From the NCBI GenBank assembly GCA_050084985.1, contig JBITNC010000001.1, forward strand, positions 101,060,001 to 101,124,000: a DNA stretch of 64,000 nucleotides, given 5' to 3'. The position numbers and the translations under genes are program-made. This document shows, one piece after another, positions 26,001 to 41,000 of this stretch. The stretch is from Nageia nagi. Taxonomy: Eukaryota > Pinophyta. Position 1 is the stretch's first letter; each line of letters begins with the position of its first letter. Below the pieces are notes generated by a model. The model ran no database searches. It had not been told where the DNA came from and saw only the letters and a program-made list of their open reading frames with translations.

Positions 26001-29000
26001 CGTTTTTAGCAAAAAAATAATAGGTTGCATGTTTCCACCAGTAAAAAAGAGAAGGCCAAATAGAAAATTTTGAAGGAGAACATAATGAAGACATTTCAAC
26101 ATTGGAGCATGGTTCATCTTGCATGGCTGATTACATTCAAGAGATTGGTAATAGAGATGTCACTCTTTCACATGAGGTATGTTTCAAAAAGACCCAAAAT
26201 ACTTCATTTTGTACACTTGTTGGGAATGAAATCAATGAAGAACATAATAATTGCATTGGAGAATTTTCAGTTAGTGACAGTTTGAATGGAGTTAAGAGAG
26301 ATTTCCAAATTGAGTCCTTTGGTGATCTCATTCCTTGCAATAAAGTAGTAGTGATGACAATTCTTTGTTTTTCCATTGGGTGGTGTGCCTCATATGGTTT
26401 TGGGAGTCCAATGGCTTTGGTCTCTTGGTGATTATTCTACCAATTATCAAAAATTGGAATTAAAATTTGTACTAGATGGCAAGAGTATAGTGCTACAAGG
26501 AATTAGGGAAAACACATCCAAAGTTGCATGCAAAATTTTGGAAGTTTCATACAAGTACATGGGAGGAGGACAACTCTTTGATATTTCATGTGAAGGTAAA
26601 TTTACTACAGCCATGGTTCCTTCAAATAAAATGCTGATTTTTCTCATGTGGATGCATAATAGAATGTGTAGAACACTCCGACATGGAACATTACAGAGAA
26701 AGATACTTTTTCATGGTCATATGTGGTATCTTTCCATCTCTTTTTATGGCTTTCATTGGTATACACATTGTTGATTCTGTTTTCGTATTTGGAGTTGTTT
26801 TTTGGAGCCTTATATGTGGAAAGAATTGCACAAAATTCTCACTTGATGGCAACCTATGAATCTGATAAAGAAATCAGAAAAATTACAGTAGGAAATGTGG
26901 ACAATTGGTACACTTGTCACCTCACAATTCCACATGACATTCTCAGCTATTTAGACAGTTGGGATAGCCAACAAAAAAGTATCATAATTGAAAGAATTCA
27001 AGGGATTATAGTTGCCTTGTTGACGAAGTTTTGGAATAGCAAAAAGGGGACTGATTCCACACTTTATTGGGACACTTGCACATACTTGGAACATGGTTTG
27101 AAAGACAAATGGGATGAATGGGTTGCACTTCTTGTTGAACCTTGGCATACATTGGTTCATAATTTTGTCTTGATGATTTTTTATTTCATTTTGAGAATGT
27201 GTAACAGTTATAGATGGGAAACTAATCATTTCATTTTTAGATTGTTGGAGTTGGAAGACACTTTGAGCACTTCATGGGTCTTGAAGAAGCACTTAGGCAG
27301 TCTTGATTGCATTTTTTCTACTTTTATACAGTTCATAGCACTTGTGAAAACTCTTGAGCACACTTTGGAGCCCTTGTACATCTTCAATTCAGGTTTGATT
27401 TGGAGCACACTACATTGGAGGATTTCAAGTTGGTATTTGATTATTGACATGCATAAGATGGCATAAAGTTTTGAGATTGCAGAAGTTACATAGGAAACTG
27501 ATTTGATTTGTGTGTTTCTTTGGGCATGCACAAAGGCAAGTTTTATATATACTTGTTGTCAAAAAATTAGTACATCTTCCTTCATGTTTTGTACTCCACT
27601 TTGCAAGACGTTTTGGACTGTTCTGATGACAAATGGCTTGGCTGCAATTCACATGAATATGGCTGTACATTGCATGATATTTGATGTAATAAGATTTGAG
27701 ACTGCTACGCATGAGTTGAAAAATTGCATATGTGTTCATTTTATCAACTTAGGAAAAATAAGATCAGAAAATTTCATATGTAAAGGTGCCTCAATCAGTT
27801 ATAGAAGGAAAAAGAAGATAAATTTGAACTTGAGAATCCACAGAAACATTCTAAACAGGTACAAGTTAAATTCTGATTTTTATGACAGCAGCGCACTATT
27901 TCTTTTTAGGCATGATTTGGATGAGCTTGTTGATAGGAAAATTGGTAAGTTTCAGAAATTGGTGTCTTGTGGTGATGCCAACCTCCACACATTTGGGAAG
28001 GTAACTTACTTTCATTTTGCCATGAATTTGAGTTATACACTTTTTGCATTGGCTGGTTTTGAAGTTGTATTCTCGTTGTGGGAGCACATAGTCATATTTG
28101 TCTTGAGAGTGAACATGAAATTATGAAGACATATTCATCCATGGTATGCACATTCAATTCAAGGTTACTACAACAACATGAGGGGCCATTGGAAAGGGCA
28201 TGTCTATTGAGTGTTGTAAAGAAAAACATTCCTAATGAAGTTCTTAATGTTTGGCTTGGTTTAGAAGTCATATGGGAGGAAGTAAAATGGATGTATGGCT
28301 ATGATAATACTGCTGTACATACAATTTTCAGTCTCTATTTTCTTGGTATGATTTATAGCTACACTTCATTTATGCATGGCACATTGATGGGAAACAATGA
28401 AAGCATGAGTGTAGATGATTGTGAGTCATTTATGGCTATTGAAAAGAGAAAATTAGACCTGTTACTCTTACATTGCAGCCTCTTTCTCAAAACCCCAATC
28501 AGTATTATTGTTGGTTGGTTGATGCTCATACATAGTACAACAATAAGGGATGGAGAATCACTCAGTTTGGCTACGTTTTGGGAGTACAAACACCATGATT
28601 TTAATGCTGTTATCAGAAAATCAGCCTTGTTATGCATTCAAAATGGGCTTGGTAACAAAGAAACAATATGGGGTTTTGACACACATAAGTGTTTGAGACA
28701 GTTTGGGTACAGTATTAATGAAATTGTGAACCATCCAACATTGCAATTGCTTGAGGACAAGCAAATTTGAGGAGGGTGGACTTGTAATGTACCAAAAATA
28801 AATATTTTTTGTAAATGTCTCCTACACTTAATTATAAAAGTGAAAAAGGAGTTCATGTGACTAGGAGACATAACTTAAGTTGTGTTTATTTATGTTTTAT
28901 ATTTTTATTTTGTAATAGGGCACTTTAAGTGATTTTAGGGTTGGGAGATGTCAACTCCAAATTAGAATATGAGCTTATAAAAGGGAAGTGGGCATCCCAT

Positions 29001-32000
29001 TTGAGTGGAGTTTGTGGATCATCTATTTTATTATTTTTGAGTGAAGGAGATTCCTTTCTCAACCCAAGTGTGCACGTGTTCATGCATATTTGGATCTCAA
29101 GGGTTGTGGGCCTTAGTCTTGGGGGTGTTTGTACACCTAGAGCTAAAGGTAGCTATTGCTTGGGAGACTTCAAGAGTTGTGGGCCTCAATCTTAGGGATG
29201 CTTGCACATCTAGAGTTGGAGGTAGCGATTTCTTAGAGAGATATTGAGGGTTGGAGGCCTTGCATGGGAGCCTAGCCTCATTCTGTTGCATCATTTTTAG
29301 ATCTGGCCAATTTGTGGCATTTTTGTGAGCTTAGATCTGCATTTGTGGCACTTCAGCTATTGTATTGGTTTGACATCATTTTTTTTTAATAAAATTCCTT
29401 GGCTGATTCTCTCCATTATTTTGCATATTTTTCTGAGTTTTGACATTGTTCCTTGGCTGCAAGTTTATTTCTGTGCTTTGAGCATTCACTTGAGCAATAA
29501 AAATAAAAGGAACATTACAAATAGACAGCATTTATATGTGTGTTTTGTCTTTTTGCATTTCAAAATATCAACTTCCTAAAATGACTGTGTTATGGGGAAC
29601 CTAGTCTTAGAACATGAGCGCTCTAGGAAAACCGGTTCTAGAATGCCAAAGCTTTGGGACCAAGCATTGCAAAAAATGCCCTAGTTCCAAACAGACATAC
29701 ATTTACTATTTTATCTCCTACAAAATCAGCAAAAAAATCAATTGCATGTATGAAATTTGTACATTGTTTTTGCACATATCCTTGTTTGAAATATCATTTC
29801 TGAATTTTCCATGTTCCATGTTCTTAAATCACAACTGAAAAATATCATTTTTGCATACATCATTCCCAACATTGCGTTCCTACATTGATCATGTCTGAAC
29901 TAAAATTCTGCATTATCGTTTTGAAATTATCATTTTCTGTCTTAAGGCATTCCCAAATATTGTTTGTCAAAACACTCATACTTTGGGGCACCCAAGTGTC
30001 TAGAACCCCAACGTTTTGTATCTACCTACCTTTTCGGTCATAAGCTTCAAAAATCTAAAAAACATAGAGAATATATCTAAAGTATTTATATCATTTTTAC
30101 AATTATCATTTTTAAAACACTATTTTCAAAAGTTATCATTGTTTGGATTATCACTACAAGATTATCAAGTTTGTTTGTGTTTCATGATTACCTATTAAAT
30201 GTTTTATCGCTACTAGTATTTTCAAAAGGGGAGGTTCCCGATATCTATAAAAAAAATTATCATGTCCCCATAACCATCCAGGATAGGCAACCAAGCTTTC
30301 CCAATCATCTTTGGTTTGCAAACTTCAAGAATTTTGCATTGAGCTCCATGTTTGAGTATATGCATTCACAAGTAGCCCAAAGCAACAGGTGCAATCAATA
30401 CCATTCACTTTGCTTGAAAAGAACATCCTCATCCAAGATCTAGCCTATCCTTATCGGCCTTTTTGGCAAGGACAGGTATGTAACCATATCATGATAGGTT
30501 CAATCATTTCATGTTTTCCAGAAGGTACTTCATTATTTTGCATAACATTTGTTTTACAATATCCCACAAAGGCAAGAGCACAAGATTTTACCAAAATTTT
30601 ATATCCTTTCTATTTTGAGCATGTGGTCTCACATTCTCTCCCTCAACCACATCCCCAAAAGGGGCAATCTATAAACAATTAAGTTTGCACTTTGGCTATT
30701 TAAAAATGTATTTATTTAAATGTGCTATCTTGTTTATATAAAGTGTTAATTGTGAATCCACTTGAGGTTATTTTGAAATAACTTAAGTGATTTCTTCTAA
30801 TTTAGTATTATCTTTATGCACATTGTTCTAAGCGGGTCTACCTAGGTGAACTCAAAATCAATTTTGTGAATCCTTTATAAAACACCCCCAAGTGATCATT
30901 TCAGATATGGAAGAATCATAAGCAACCACCATCACGATTTATCACAACTAGAAAGAAATAAAAAAAAGTTCATCTTCCATCATCATAGCAATATCGTCAG
31001 GATTGTCCAAATAGCCTAAGGAGTGAAGCATAAGACAAAAGAGCATCCAGACCAAACATGCCCACATTTCAGCATCTAAACCTAGAATGCCAAGCATTTT
31101 CGAAAACATGCAATGCTCTAGCATCGCAAGCCCAAAACACAACCATTATAATACCATGCCTCCGACAACCCCCACGGTTGAACCAAGTCATTCCAAATTG
31201 TTTACATATCAGTTCTAACACCATCTTTGGCAGAATCATCTTCAAAATTATTATTTTTAGAATCATTATCTTTAGAATTACCCAAATCAAGTACAACCAA
31301 AGTTTGCCCTCCAAGAACACATTTTGTTTGTTAACAACCTTCCAATCCCCCATCAAACAAATAAGTTCTCTGTATATGCTCTTGTCAATTTGCAAAATCC
31401 TAGTTGCTAAATCTTTATACTGCTTTTAGCCATCTATCTACTTTCTTTCATAGACAAATAAATTTATTTATTTCAGTACATTGTTTTCTTTTTAGTGTCT
31501 AGAGTATGCTATTTCCAATGTATCCCATTTGTCTTTTGTAGTAAAGGCCGAAAAGATCATCATATAGAAAATATCATCCAATGCTTATTGGATGTAATAC
31601 AAAGCTAGTGCATCCCTCTTCATCTTTCCCTTCTTGGTTTCCTAGGCATCGTCATTGAAATTACTTCAATCCTTAGGTTCCACATACTCACTGCCAACAA
31701 TATCGTAAGTATCATTGCTGATGAGAAGTACCCTCATCTTTGTGCACTAACATTAAAATTAGAACTAGCAATGAAGATTTATTGTTTGCTATGATAGCTG
31801 AATCAACAGTTATAAATTCTTCCTTTAACAACTTGATAATTAAATTCTCCTACCAAAAAGAAACTTAAAAAAACTTCCTTCAATTGAAGCACAAGTAGTT
31901 GGTTTTGATACTACTGTGTAAAATTGGAGTGGCTAGATTCATTGATCAACATAGCAATGAATATAAAACAAAGAATACAACAATTGTATACAAATTATTT

Positions 32001-35000
32001 TTAAAAAGTGAGCACACACAAAAAAAAAGCCCAAATGAAAACTTGTATATTACAGTATTGTTATAAGTTCATGTGAAAGTGATCTCAAACTTACCACATT
32101 CCTACAGTTGCATCAAACTTAATTTTATACTCTGCAACAATCAGTTGTTTTCTATTGTCTCCAATCACATTCTACCAAAGACATGACCTCATGGGGTACT
32201 TCCCATTCATCAAATGAAATACCAAGTTTTATAGGAACTCAAAAAATGCTAAACCATCTTCCAGTACTAAAAGAAAAATGCTGGATGTTATAGAACAAAC
32301 AAATTTGACGATCGCTACAACGATTTATGGTCATCATCATCATTGTCAAATCAGTGGTCATTGTTATCTTCATAATTGTGGTCATCTCCAAACCCATGTC
32401 CATCATTTGCATCATTAAACCAATGTCTATCATCATCAATGTTGCTTCTCATCAATGCTAGGTACTTCATTGTCATTGTTAAACCTATGTATCTTCCTCA
32501 TCATCGGCAAACCCAATGTCATCATAAAGCTTGGTATTCCTCAAAATCCTGTCAACGTCATCATTATTGGACACAAATTACAATGCTTCTTACCATTGTT
32601 GTCATCATCACCTTGATGACTCGAACATTGATGTTGTCACTCCTTTTTCCCTCACAGTCATTCATTTCACGTCTTAAGTATTTGTCAGTAGTCTTGCTTT
32701 ATGTTAACTACCCAATGGATTTCAAATTATCATTCACTTAAGTATTGTCTTTTCTGTTAAGGGTCAAATTTCAATTAAGGAAAACATCCTCCAAATGGCC
32801 CTGGTTAAAAGGTTGAATGACCCACACGATTCTTATATTAGTATGAATCTTGACTTGAAGACATAACAGAATACATTGACTCATGCCAACATGTCATGGA
32901 TGTTGATGAAAAGAGGAAAAAAGTGTTTGAATATTATCTTGAACATAGTGAAAGGAGCTTGTAATTCAATGGAGGAAAAGGTCTATAGTTAGTGAAAGCA
33001 ATGGTGGCAGTATAAATGGAAGTGTTGGTGACAGGAAAAGCTTCAGCAGAACTGTTGACAGCAGTGTGAATGGAAGCACAAGCGCAGCAGAAGCATTAGC
33101 AGTAGAAGCACCAGCATCAAAAGTGCTGACATCAAGATGGCTGCATGAGCAGCACTAACAGTGATGGGACAGCACTAACAGTGATAGAAACGATGCTGGC
33201 AGTGATGGAAATGTGTTGTTGATGTCGACATTGGAAAAGTTGGATGATTAGAGGGAGTTCAACAGTCTCAACCATTATATGTTGAAGACATGAATATGAA
33301 ACTCCAAGGAAGAGAAGTTGAATGGGCATGCACCCATGAGACCATGAATGCAAATAGGTGTGTGTTGGACCAAGATTCTATGTTGTTCATGTGCATTTAA
33401 GGTTTATGTGCAGAGTGTAAGCATGTGATTGTGAATACAAGGCAGTATCACGAAGGTTTGAGAACCCATGAGGTTTGTTGGGCTGATGAGGATTCTGTTT
33501 GTAGCCGTTCTCCAACCAGATATGCCATCACATAGTTCTGCAAACTCCCTCTTCAGCCACAATTCATTATGCAAGCAACCTCTTCAGCCATGTAAAAACT
33601 CTGACGATTACGAATAAATCATTGGTTGACTTTTGAGACACAAATCAGTGGTATTAAAGATGAATTTGATCCTATGACATGGACTCTATTTGGTTGCTCT
33701 TCATTTTTTACTAGACTTGGATTTTGGGTTTTGTCCAAAGCTCCAACAATACTGCCTAGGCACCAACAACGCCTACTGATCCACTTCCTTCTTATCTGCA
33801 GCCATGCCTTGCACAAACGGTTATGTTGGTTTGCCATGTCTACATAACAACCATAACCAGCCGGCCACCTGCTAGAAACGACAAGGACATCACATATGTG
33901 GTGTTATTCGCCTGTTTGTGTTTCGTAACTCTCTTTCTGCCTAGTGTGACTTTGCTCTCTTGGACAAGGATTACTTGGGCTTGGCATTGTGAGAGAGGAA
34001 AGGAGTTGGGAGTAAAAAGAGCAACTTTCCTCGACTCAAAGCTTCAACTGCCCTGTGGCGTTGATGATTTTGCAAAAATCAGACATTTCCCTCTTCCTTC
34101 AAGGGTATCCCCGTTGTGAAAAACATTTATCACAAATCAAAGCTGTAATTCATTTTGCCAAACATGTCAGAGGAAACATGTCCATGGACACCTTGCACAC
34201 GTTGACATCCACTCTACATATGTTCGGTGCCTTTGCCACTTCTGCCTTCCCACCCATGCTTGTCTGAGTTCTCATAAGTGCCTGTCTACTACCAAGTTTG
34301 TCTTCTCCAGCACTCTCAACCCCGAGGGTGACATGGGTAAATTTGCAATTTACCATTAAAATAAAATCTAAAATTCGTTTTAATATTACAATTGAAATAA
34401 CTGTAATATTCTAATAATTTGCTCGAAGGTGACTAATTTTTAATTGAGGCGATTAATCCTTTATTGTAAGTTGTTACCTATATTGTACACAACCTACTAA
34501 TCATCTTGTTGAAAGGAGACATGTTCTTCATACGTGAAGCCCATCACCCGAGCCCAAACCATGGAGACCACAAATCTTGCTAAGAAGGCTGATCCTGGTG
34601 TTAGGAGGCAGCATGTTTGTATTCATACCTAACACCCATCACTAGAGCCCAAACCATTGCTACTGCAACTATTGCTAAGAAGGTGATCGAACTCACTAAT
34701 CTGATTGCTACACTATTTTCAAAGGTAAATGACACCATTGTATTCAAACCATCGACACATTGTAGTTTGTACCAAGTGTGAAGTTTCAATTTACGACGGA
34801 TCCAGGAACGTTGTGGTGATTGCAAAGTAGATCATGAACATGGAAACATGGTTTGAGTTTAATGATACCCCTATAGACTACAATGTAGCCTATGGTAAAT
34901 TAAATCTTTCAAGAGTAGCAAAATTGGTGGTTATTCAAGCTATGAATCAAGCTTCATCGTCGACAAGTTTAGTGCAAGCTTCCATTTCCTCATGGATAGA

Positions 35001-38000
35001 AATCTTGAGTAACACTTTCTATCCTCCTAATTACTTGCAAGATCTTAATATGAAATGGCCTCATTTTCATCAAGGTTTCAATCAATTTGTTCAAGAATGT
35101 GTTGTTCAATTTAACTGTTTGCAGATATTGTTGAGTCGAACAAATCCTGAAACTGAATTAATTCTCAAGTTCAAAAGTGGAATGTTGGAGCATGTTTTTC
35201 ATGAGTTGAACACCCTTACAACAACCTACAATCATGCTAAATTGATCGAAGAAAAACACCATGCTTCTAAAGCACCTCCTCCTGTTGCATTTTCAACTTT
35301 GTGTGCTTCCACTTTGAAGCCCTTTAAGTCTTCTTTAATTAGACAACCACATGGAATTTCAACTTCTACTTCTTTGTCTTCCTCCTCTTCTTCTTCTTTA
35401 AAGGAAAACAACAAGTCCAAATGTTCCAAATTAAAGAAGAAAGCTTTATTTGTACAATTGACCAATGAAGGAGTATAAGATACCCTCATTGAAACTACAA
35501 GAGAAGATAAATCGTATGACGAATTGCATGGTTACCTGAACACTTTAATGCAGCAACATACCACTCTAGGAGATATTATGACAATTTGTTTGTCACACAT
35601 GCACATTTCACACATGATTATTCTTTGGATTGTATCATCAACAATGGTTCACAAAAGAATTTAATTGCAAGGTCCATTGTCAACAAGTTGAAGCTTTTGT
35701 TGAACCTCATCCTCATTTGTATTCAATTGTGTGGAAGGATTGTGGTTCTAGTACACAAAACACACACATTTGAACTGTTTTGTTTGCATTTGGTCCTAAA
35801 TTTGTGGATAAGATCACTTGCAATGTGACCAATATGGATTATTGTGAACTTCTTGGCAAACCCTATTAATATGATAGGAAAGCTCATTACGATGCTTTCA
35901 ATAGCACTTACCAATCACAAAAAGATACCAAAAAGTTCCTCTTTTGTAGCACTTCTCACATGAAGCAAATGAATTTGGTTCTCACATGCAAGCTTGTAAA
36001 GGAGTAAATAATGTAGTTGAATTAGCTCTTATCTTCATTAGACCAAATTCTTCATAGAACAAGGCAAACTTTATAATATCCACTCCACATGCAGATATTA
36101 ATAAGCTTCCACGGGTTTTAGCAAACTATCACAGTTAGGTTTTCAAGCAAAGAGGCATCTACATGCATCCTTGGACCCTTGATTTCAACCTTGTCATAGA
36201 AAAAAATAGATGGTTTTCAATTTGGATAAACCTCTATGCACTTCTTATGAAATTCTGAAGTAAAAAGGCCTTCACCAAGATTGGGAATGCCGTTGGTTCT
36301 TTTCTACATTTGATTGATAATACAGAAGAAAATTTGGTCAACAAATTTAATATGATCAAGGCAAGACTTACTGATTGGATGAACATTTCTTTTGCCTGGC
36401 CATAATGTACCTCCCTTTCCTCAAGCTGGAGGAATTAGACCCAATACACTAAGTATGAAAATTTCTCTATAAGGTGTTATGGCTGCCAAAAATATGGGCA
36501 CATGAAGAAGGAATGCCCATTATCTCAGACATGCTATAAACACTCATATGATGTGATGTCCCTTTTGTAACATATAAAATATTTGTAATGGCCAAAAGGC
36601 CTATCTTAATAATAATTTATTAGTAATATGTTATGTGTAACTTGGGATAGGAGTTTAATTGGTCATGGAACCCACTATGAGCCCCTAGTGGGACGTCTCC
36701 CTCCCAAGTGTAGAATAGGTTAGATTAAGTGTACTTGGAGATTAAGTGTAGAATAGGTTAGTCTTAGGTTATTTTTAGGTAGAGAAATATTCATTGGTTT
36801 ATTTAGGATGATGAGTCATTAGGTGTTATTGTACGGGTCAAGTTTGTCATCAAGTTAGTTAGGAGGTTATAACATTCACCATTTATTATTTATTTGTTGT
36901 ACTATCATAAAATTATTACCTTTGACCCTTCCATAATCTTTATATCAAGATCTGGATGAAATGTGATGGATATTATCATTTCATGTTGAAGAGCTCTAAA
37001 TCAAGAACCTGTCACTTTTCGTGGCATATGAAACAAAAAAACGTAACTCCAATTATTAAATATTTATGATAATTAAATAAATTAAATTACTAATTCTCAT
37101 GTTTTCAAATGAGATTTTTGGTGAGTTGGGATGACAAAGCATGTATTGGAGCCACTCATTGGATAGGTCACAAACTTAGGAAGCTCACATAACAAACGGT
37201 TCGAAAAATGGATCCCGAATCTGCATCTAAAAGTGTCCATCAATCCATATTTGACAAATTAATCCATTTTTGGCAACATACCCCCAAGAGAAGATTCGAA
37301 ATTCAAATATCTTATTCTTGGTCAATCATAAAGCAAAACAGATCCTAGAACCACTCATTTTGGTAGGGACAGAGTGAAGATCACAATAAAATCAATTCCA
37401 TAGAAAATGGGGACCGAACGTGGAAATTGCACTGTTTTCTCCCCACAGTATTGTATCGGCCAAATTAATTCAATTTTAATAAAGTTAGAAAATTAAAAGC
37501 CAAAAAAATTAAAATTTAAAAATAAACTAGAATGTCTGTTTAAAATGATAAATTTTGTTTCACAAGAATTTCATGTTGCAGAGCATGGATTCTTCCATAA
37601 AATGCAATAAAACTGAAGCCTCGTAGGATGCCATGAGGAAGGAGATAACTTAAACAGAGTTGTGGGCAGTCTCTTTCAGTATGTGCAGGTGAATATCCAT
37701 CACAAAGTGGTTGAAAATGGTTTTTTGGGTATAGCTCCTCGGTTGGACCGAGAAAGCATGTCTTTGCTGAGTTTTAGTCACCCCCTCAACCCGACTAACT
37801 AACAGCAACTCCTACCCAAAATCCTTTGATTGGATTGAAGAGGGATGTCTACAAATTATTTTTTTCACACCCCCATTGGATCCGACTCATTGTTTTGTGT
37901 AGCTTAACCCTAGATGCTATTGCTACAAGCTTGTGTAATGCTTGCTCCTCACCCACTGAGATTGCCTATAAAAGGAGGATGAATTCTCTTAATCGGGTTG

Positions 38001-41000
38001 AAAACATGGAGAAGAAGATTAACGTTTCTAAATTCTGCAGCGAAACCCTGCAAGATTTCATACTCGGTCGGTTCCAAACACCATGTCAACAAAGTTTCTC
38101 TTCACCACCCAACTGGATCCGACCAACATAAAATTTCAGGATTTCAATAAACATGGTGTCCCTCCACAAGTGCATAAACCGTCTCACCAAGTGCAATGAA
38201 GAGCAGCTGTTGTACAATAAGATCAATTCACCTTTCCCAATATCTTTAGAGCCTGCACTAAACTCAGAGATTTAAAATAGAGTTTATGCATATCTCGAAG
38301 ATTCTTTAAATGCAGATTTCTGTCACATGTGCGGATGTGAATGACCAGGCAGACATGTATGCAAAATGTGAAAGTACAGGAAAGATACCCAAATTGTTTG
38401 ACATGCTGCAGAATCGCAGATACAGTTTCACGGTTGCAAAGATGACAGACATCCATCAAAGAGTAATTGAAAAAGATTTAGCATCAAATATTATGATTAT
38501 GGGTGCCTAGAAGCATGGAGAAGGAACATGAATTGTTTACTAATTACTCATCAAATGCAGCCAAAAGACACCTTCATGGACCTGCAATAATCACAGGATA
38601 TGCACAAAATGGATATATTGAAAGGTCCGTAAATTTGACAAAACACAGGTAGAAAAGGCGCAGCAATTGTTTGACAAGATGCTGCATGCTGCATATATAG
38701 TTTCATTGACTACTATGATCACCTGAGAGATACAAAAGGAATGCAATACAAGTTCTGTGAATGGTTTAATAAGAGGCCTGTGAATATAGAAGAAGGACAT
38801 TGTAATATCCCCAAAATATTCTCAAGCGCAAATTAGCCAAATAATTATCGATATCAAAATTCTCCCTTAAGTATGCCACGTCTGAACTAGGGCATCAAAT
38901 ACATGCAAAAACAAGCCAGTAATGCCAATGACTCACTTTTGAAGCATAAATGACACTAAATTGCCCAACGTCATGCATACGGGCTTATACACTATGCCAA
39001 ACTAGCTCGAGAATGCCAACGAATCACATATGCAAGCATAAACATATAAAATAGTCCAACGTTTGCAAGCATAGAAACATACACATCAAATATGTAGACA
39101 AATACCGAGATCCAAGCATGCCACGACAGTATTAATGAGGAATAAATGAGTACAATACCGAATCAGCCCAAAGGGCTCAACGTTGGCCTCCAAGGAGCCA
39201 ACTAGGGCATACACTGAGCTGAGACAGACTCTGAAACTGTGGTAGAACAACCACCTCCTACCAATTTTGTGGATGCCTCACGAAAGACTCCCTCACAAAC
39301 TAGCTCCCGACGAACAGAACAGGTGTGGTTCTGGAATGCCACTGGATGGATTCAAAGATGAAGACCGCTTGTGGACGCCTTAAGGTAGGGGATCCATGGT
39401 GCCATGCATGCCAATGTGGGTGTCCAAGATGCCATGCATGCCAACATGGGAACCCAAGGTGCCACATGGGTCTAGGAATCATGCGTGGGTGCAAGGCGGT
39501 CATCATGGGCCAACATTGGGGGTCTAGGAGTCTCCCCGAGGCTAACGCATGTCTACAAGCGCCCCAAATCCAACGTTAGGGCAAATAGGTGGCTTATCCA
39601 TGTTCTAGGTGCTAAACAGGCCTTTGCATTCCCACAATCATCTTTGGGATCTCCAAGTATATTAAATGATAAATAAATAACACATCCTAGCTTGGAGAAA
39701 AACGTCCCTCGTAAGGCTCACAAGTGGGTCCAATGGACCTTTATAATTCTATCCCAAGGAATTAACAACAATTATGTAAGAAAGTAAATATTTACAAAAA
39801 GGGAATCCTTAGGATTCCAAAATTAATTATTTTTTGCAAAAAAGGGATGCTACAGACATCATACCATGGAATAAATTGATCACAAGTTATGTATAAATGT
39901 TTTTTTTCCAAAGATTCTCAAGCAGATGCAATTGTTGGGTGTGAAGCTAAAGTTTGCAGCCATTGTCACAGTTCTTCAGTCACTGCACTATGTAAAAGGG
40001 TCCGTGGATTTATTTGATAGGATGTTGATGCAAACACAGTTTTATGGACTGCAATGAATGGAGGATATGCAATTTATTGCTACAACATGGATGCTATCTA
40101 CTCTTTAATCTAAGGAAGCACTTGGGAGCCAACACTAAACAGCATAACATTTGTGTGTGTTCTACTCACTCACAGTTGCACTAGTCTAGTGGATGGAAGT
40201 TATGAATAATTTAATAACCTAGATGACTATTATTACATTATGCTTGGGTGAATGCTACATACATGGACATGGCTAAAATATTCAATAGCACAAGTGGTTC
40301 TTATTGCATTATTACTGGGATGAATTATCATATGTTTGTGAATGCCTCTGCTTAGTGCTTGGAAATGACATAAGAATGTAAAAGTAGGGCAATATAGGGT
40401 ACCAAGCTTTTTGTTGGGCAGTCATGATGATATTCCAAGATTAAGGATATTGATAAAAGATAGAGGAATCAAGAAGTCATCCGAATATGAATTGATTGAA
40501 GTTGACATCAAGAGGACACATTTGAAGGATTCAAGACATCTGGTATGTTAGGAACCTAGAAAATCTTAAAAAATAACAGTTAAATGTGAAATAGCAATAT
40601 ATTCAAAATGCAACAGATCACATAACTCAAGCAATGTGAAACAAAGCAGCAAAATAGCATAACTTTATTGATAATAATATGAATCGCAGGTTGCTTTGAG
40701 GGGGCTACCTCCTTACAACTCAAAAGACAATATATTTTTCAAGATGATCTATCTACCCCTCTTACACATATTTATAGTCATGCTACCCTAACCCTAATTG
40801 GCGGTTCATTATAAAATGACGATCCGCCTTACAAAAGTGTGACGGTCCACCTTACATGTCGGTATATGCCCATAATTAAAATATTTAAAATAAACAACTA
40901 ACATAAATAAATGTTAGAATATGGGATCCTAACATGGTTTTACATAAATGCGAAACTAGCATGCATGAAGATAGGTTTCAGACTATCCAACGTAGACATC

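Larger units (their letters stand above)
26070..29519 (+). mobile_element. LTR element: protease tail, unknown ORFs, purine tract and 3' LTR
   Basis: The plus strand shows a gypsy protease end ([20 protein letters not shown] at about 26405-26460). Then come 2.3 kb of long open frames without RT or integrase motifs, a tail LQLLEDKQI with a stop, a purine tract (tttgaggagggtgga) and an LTR at 28783-29519. The layout equals that of the elements at 18-23.5 kb and 58-61.5 kb. A matching 5' LTR was not found, so the element is truncated at its 5' side. Confidence 0.68.

Noticed and set aside
26723-28126. Envelope-like gene in the LTR element
   Set aside because: Hydrophobic stretches exist, but I see no signal peptide, cleavage site or conserved envelope pattern. 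The amino acid mix also fits translated AT/T-rich DNA. Kept only as unrecognised frames.
32239-32439. Met- and Ile-rich minus-strand frame
   Set aside because: It is the translation of an imperfect TCATCA-type simple repeat.
37820-40545. Functional PPR gene
   Set aside because: Motifs are spread over several frames with stops and an inserted LTR, so it can only be a relic.
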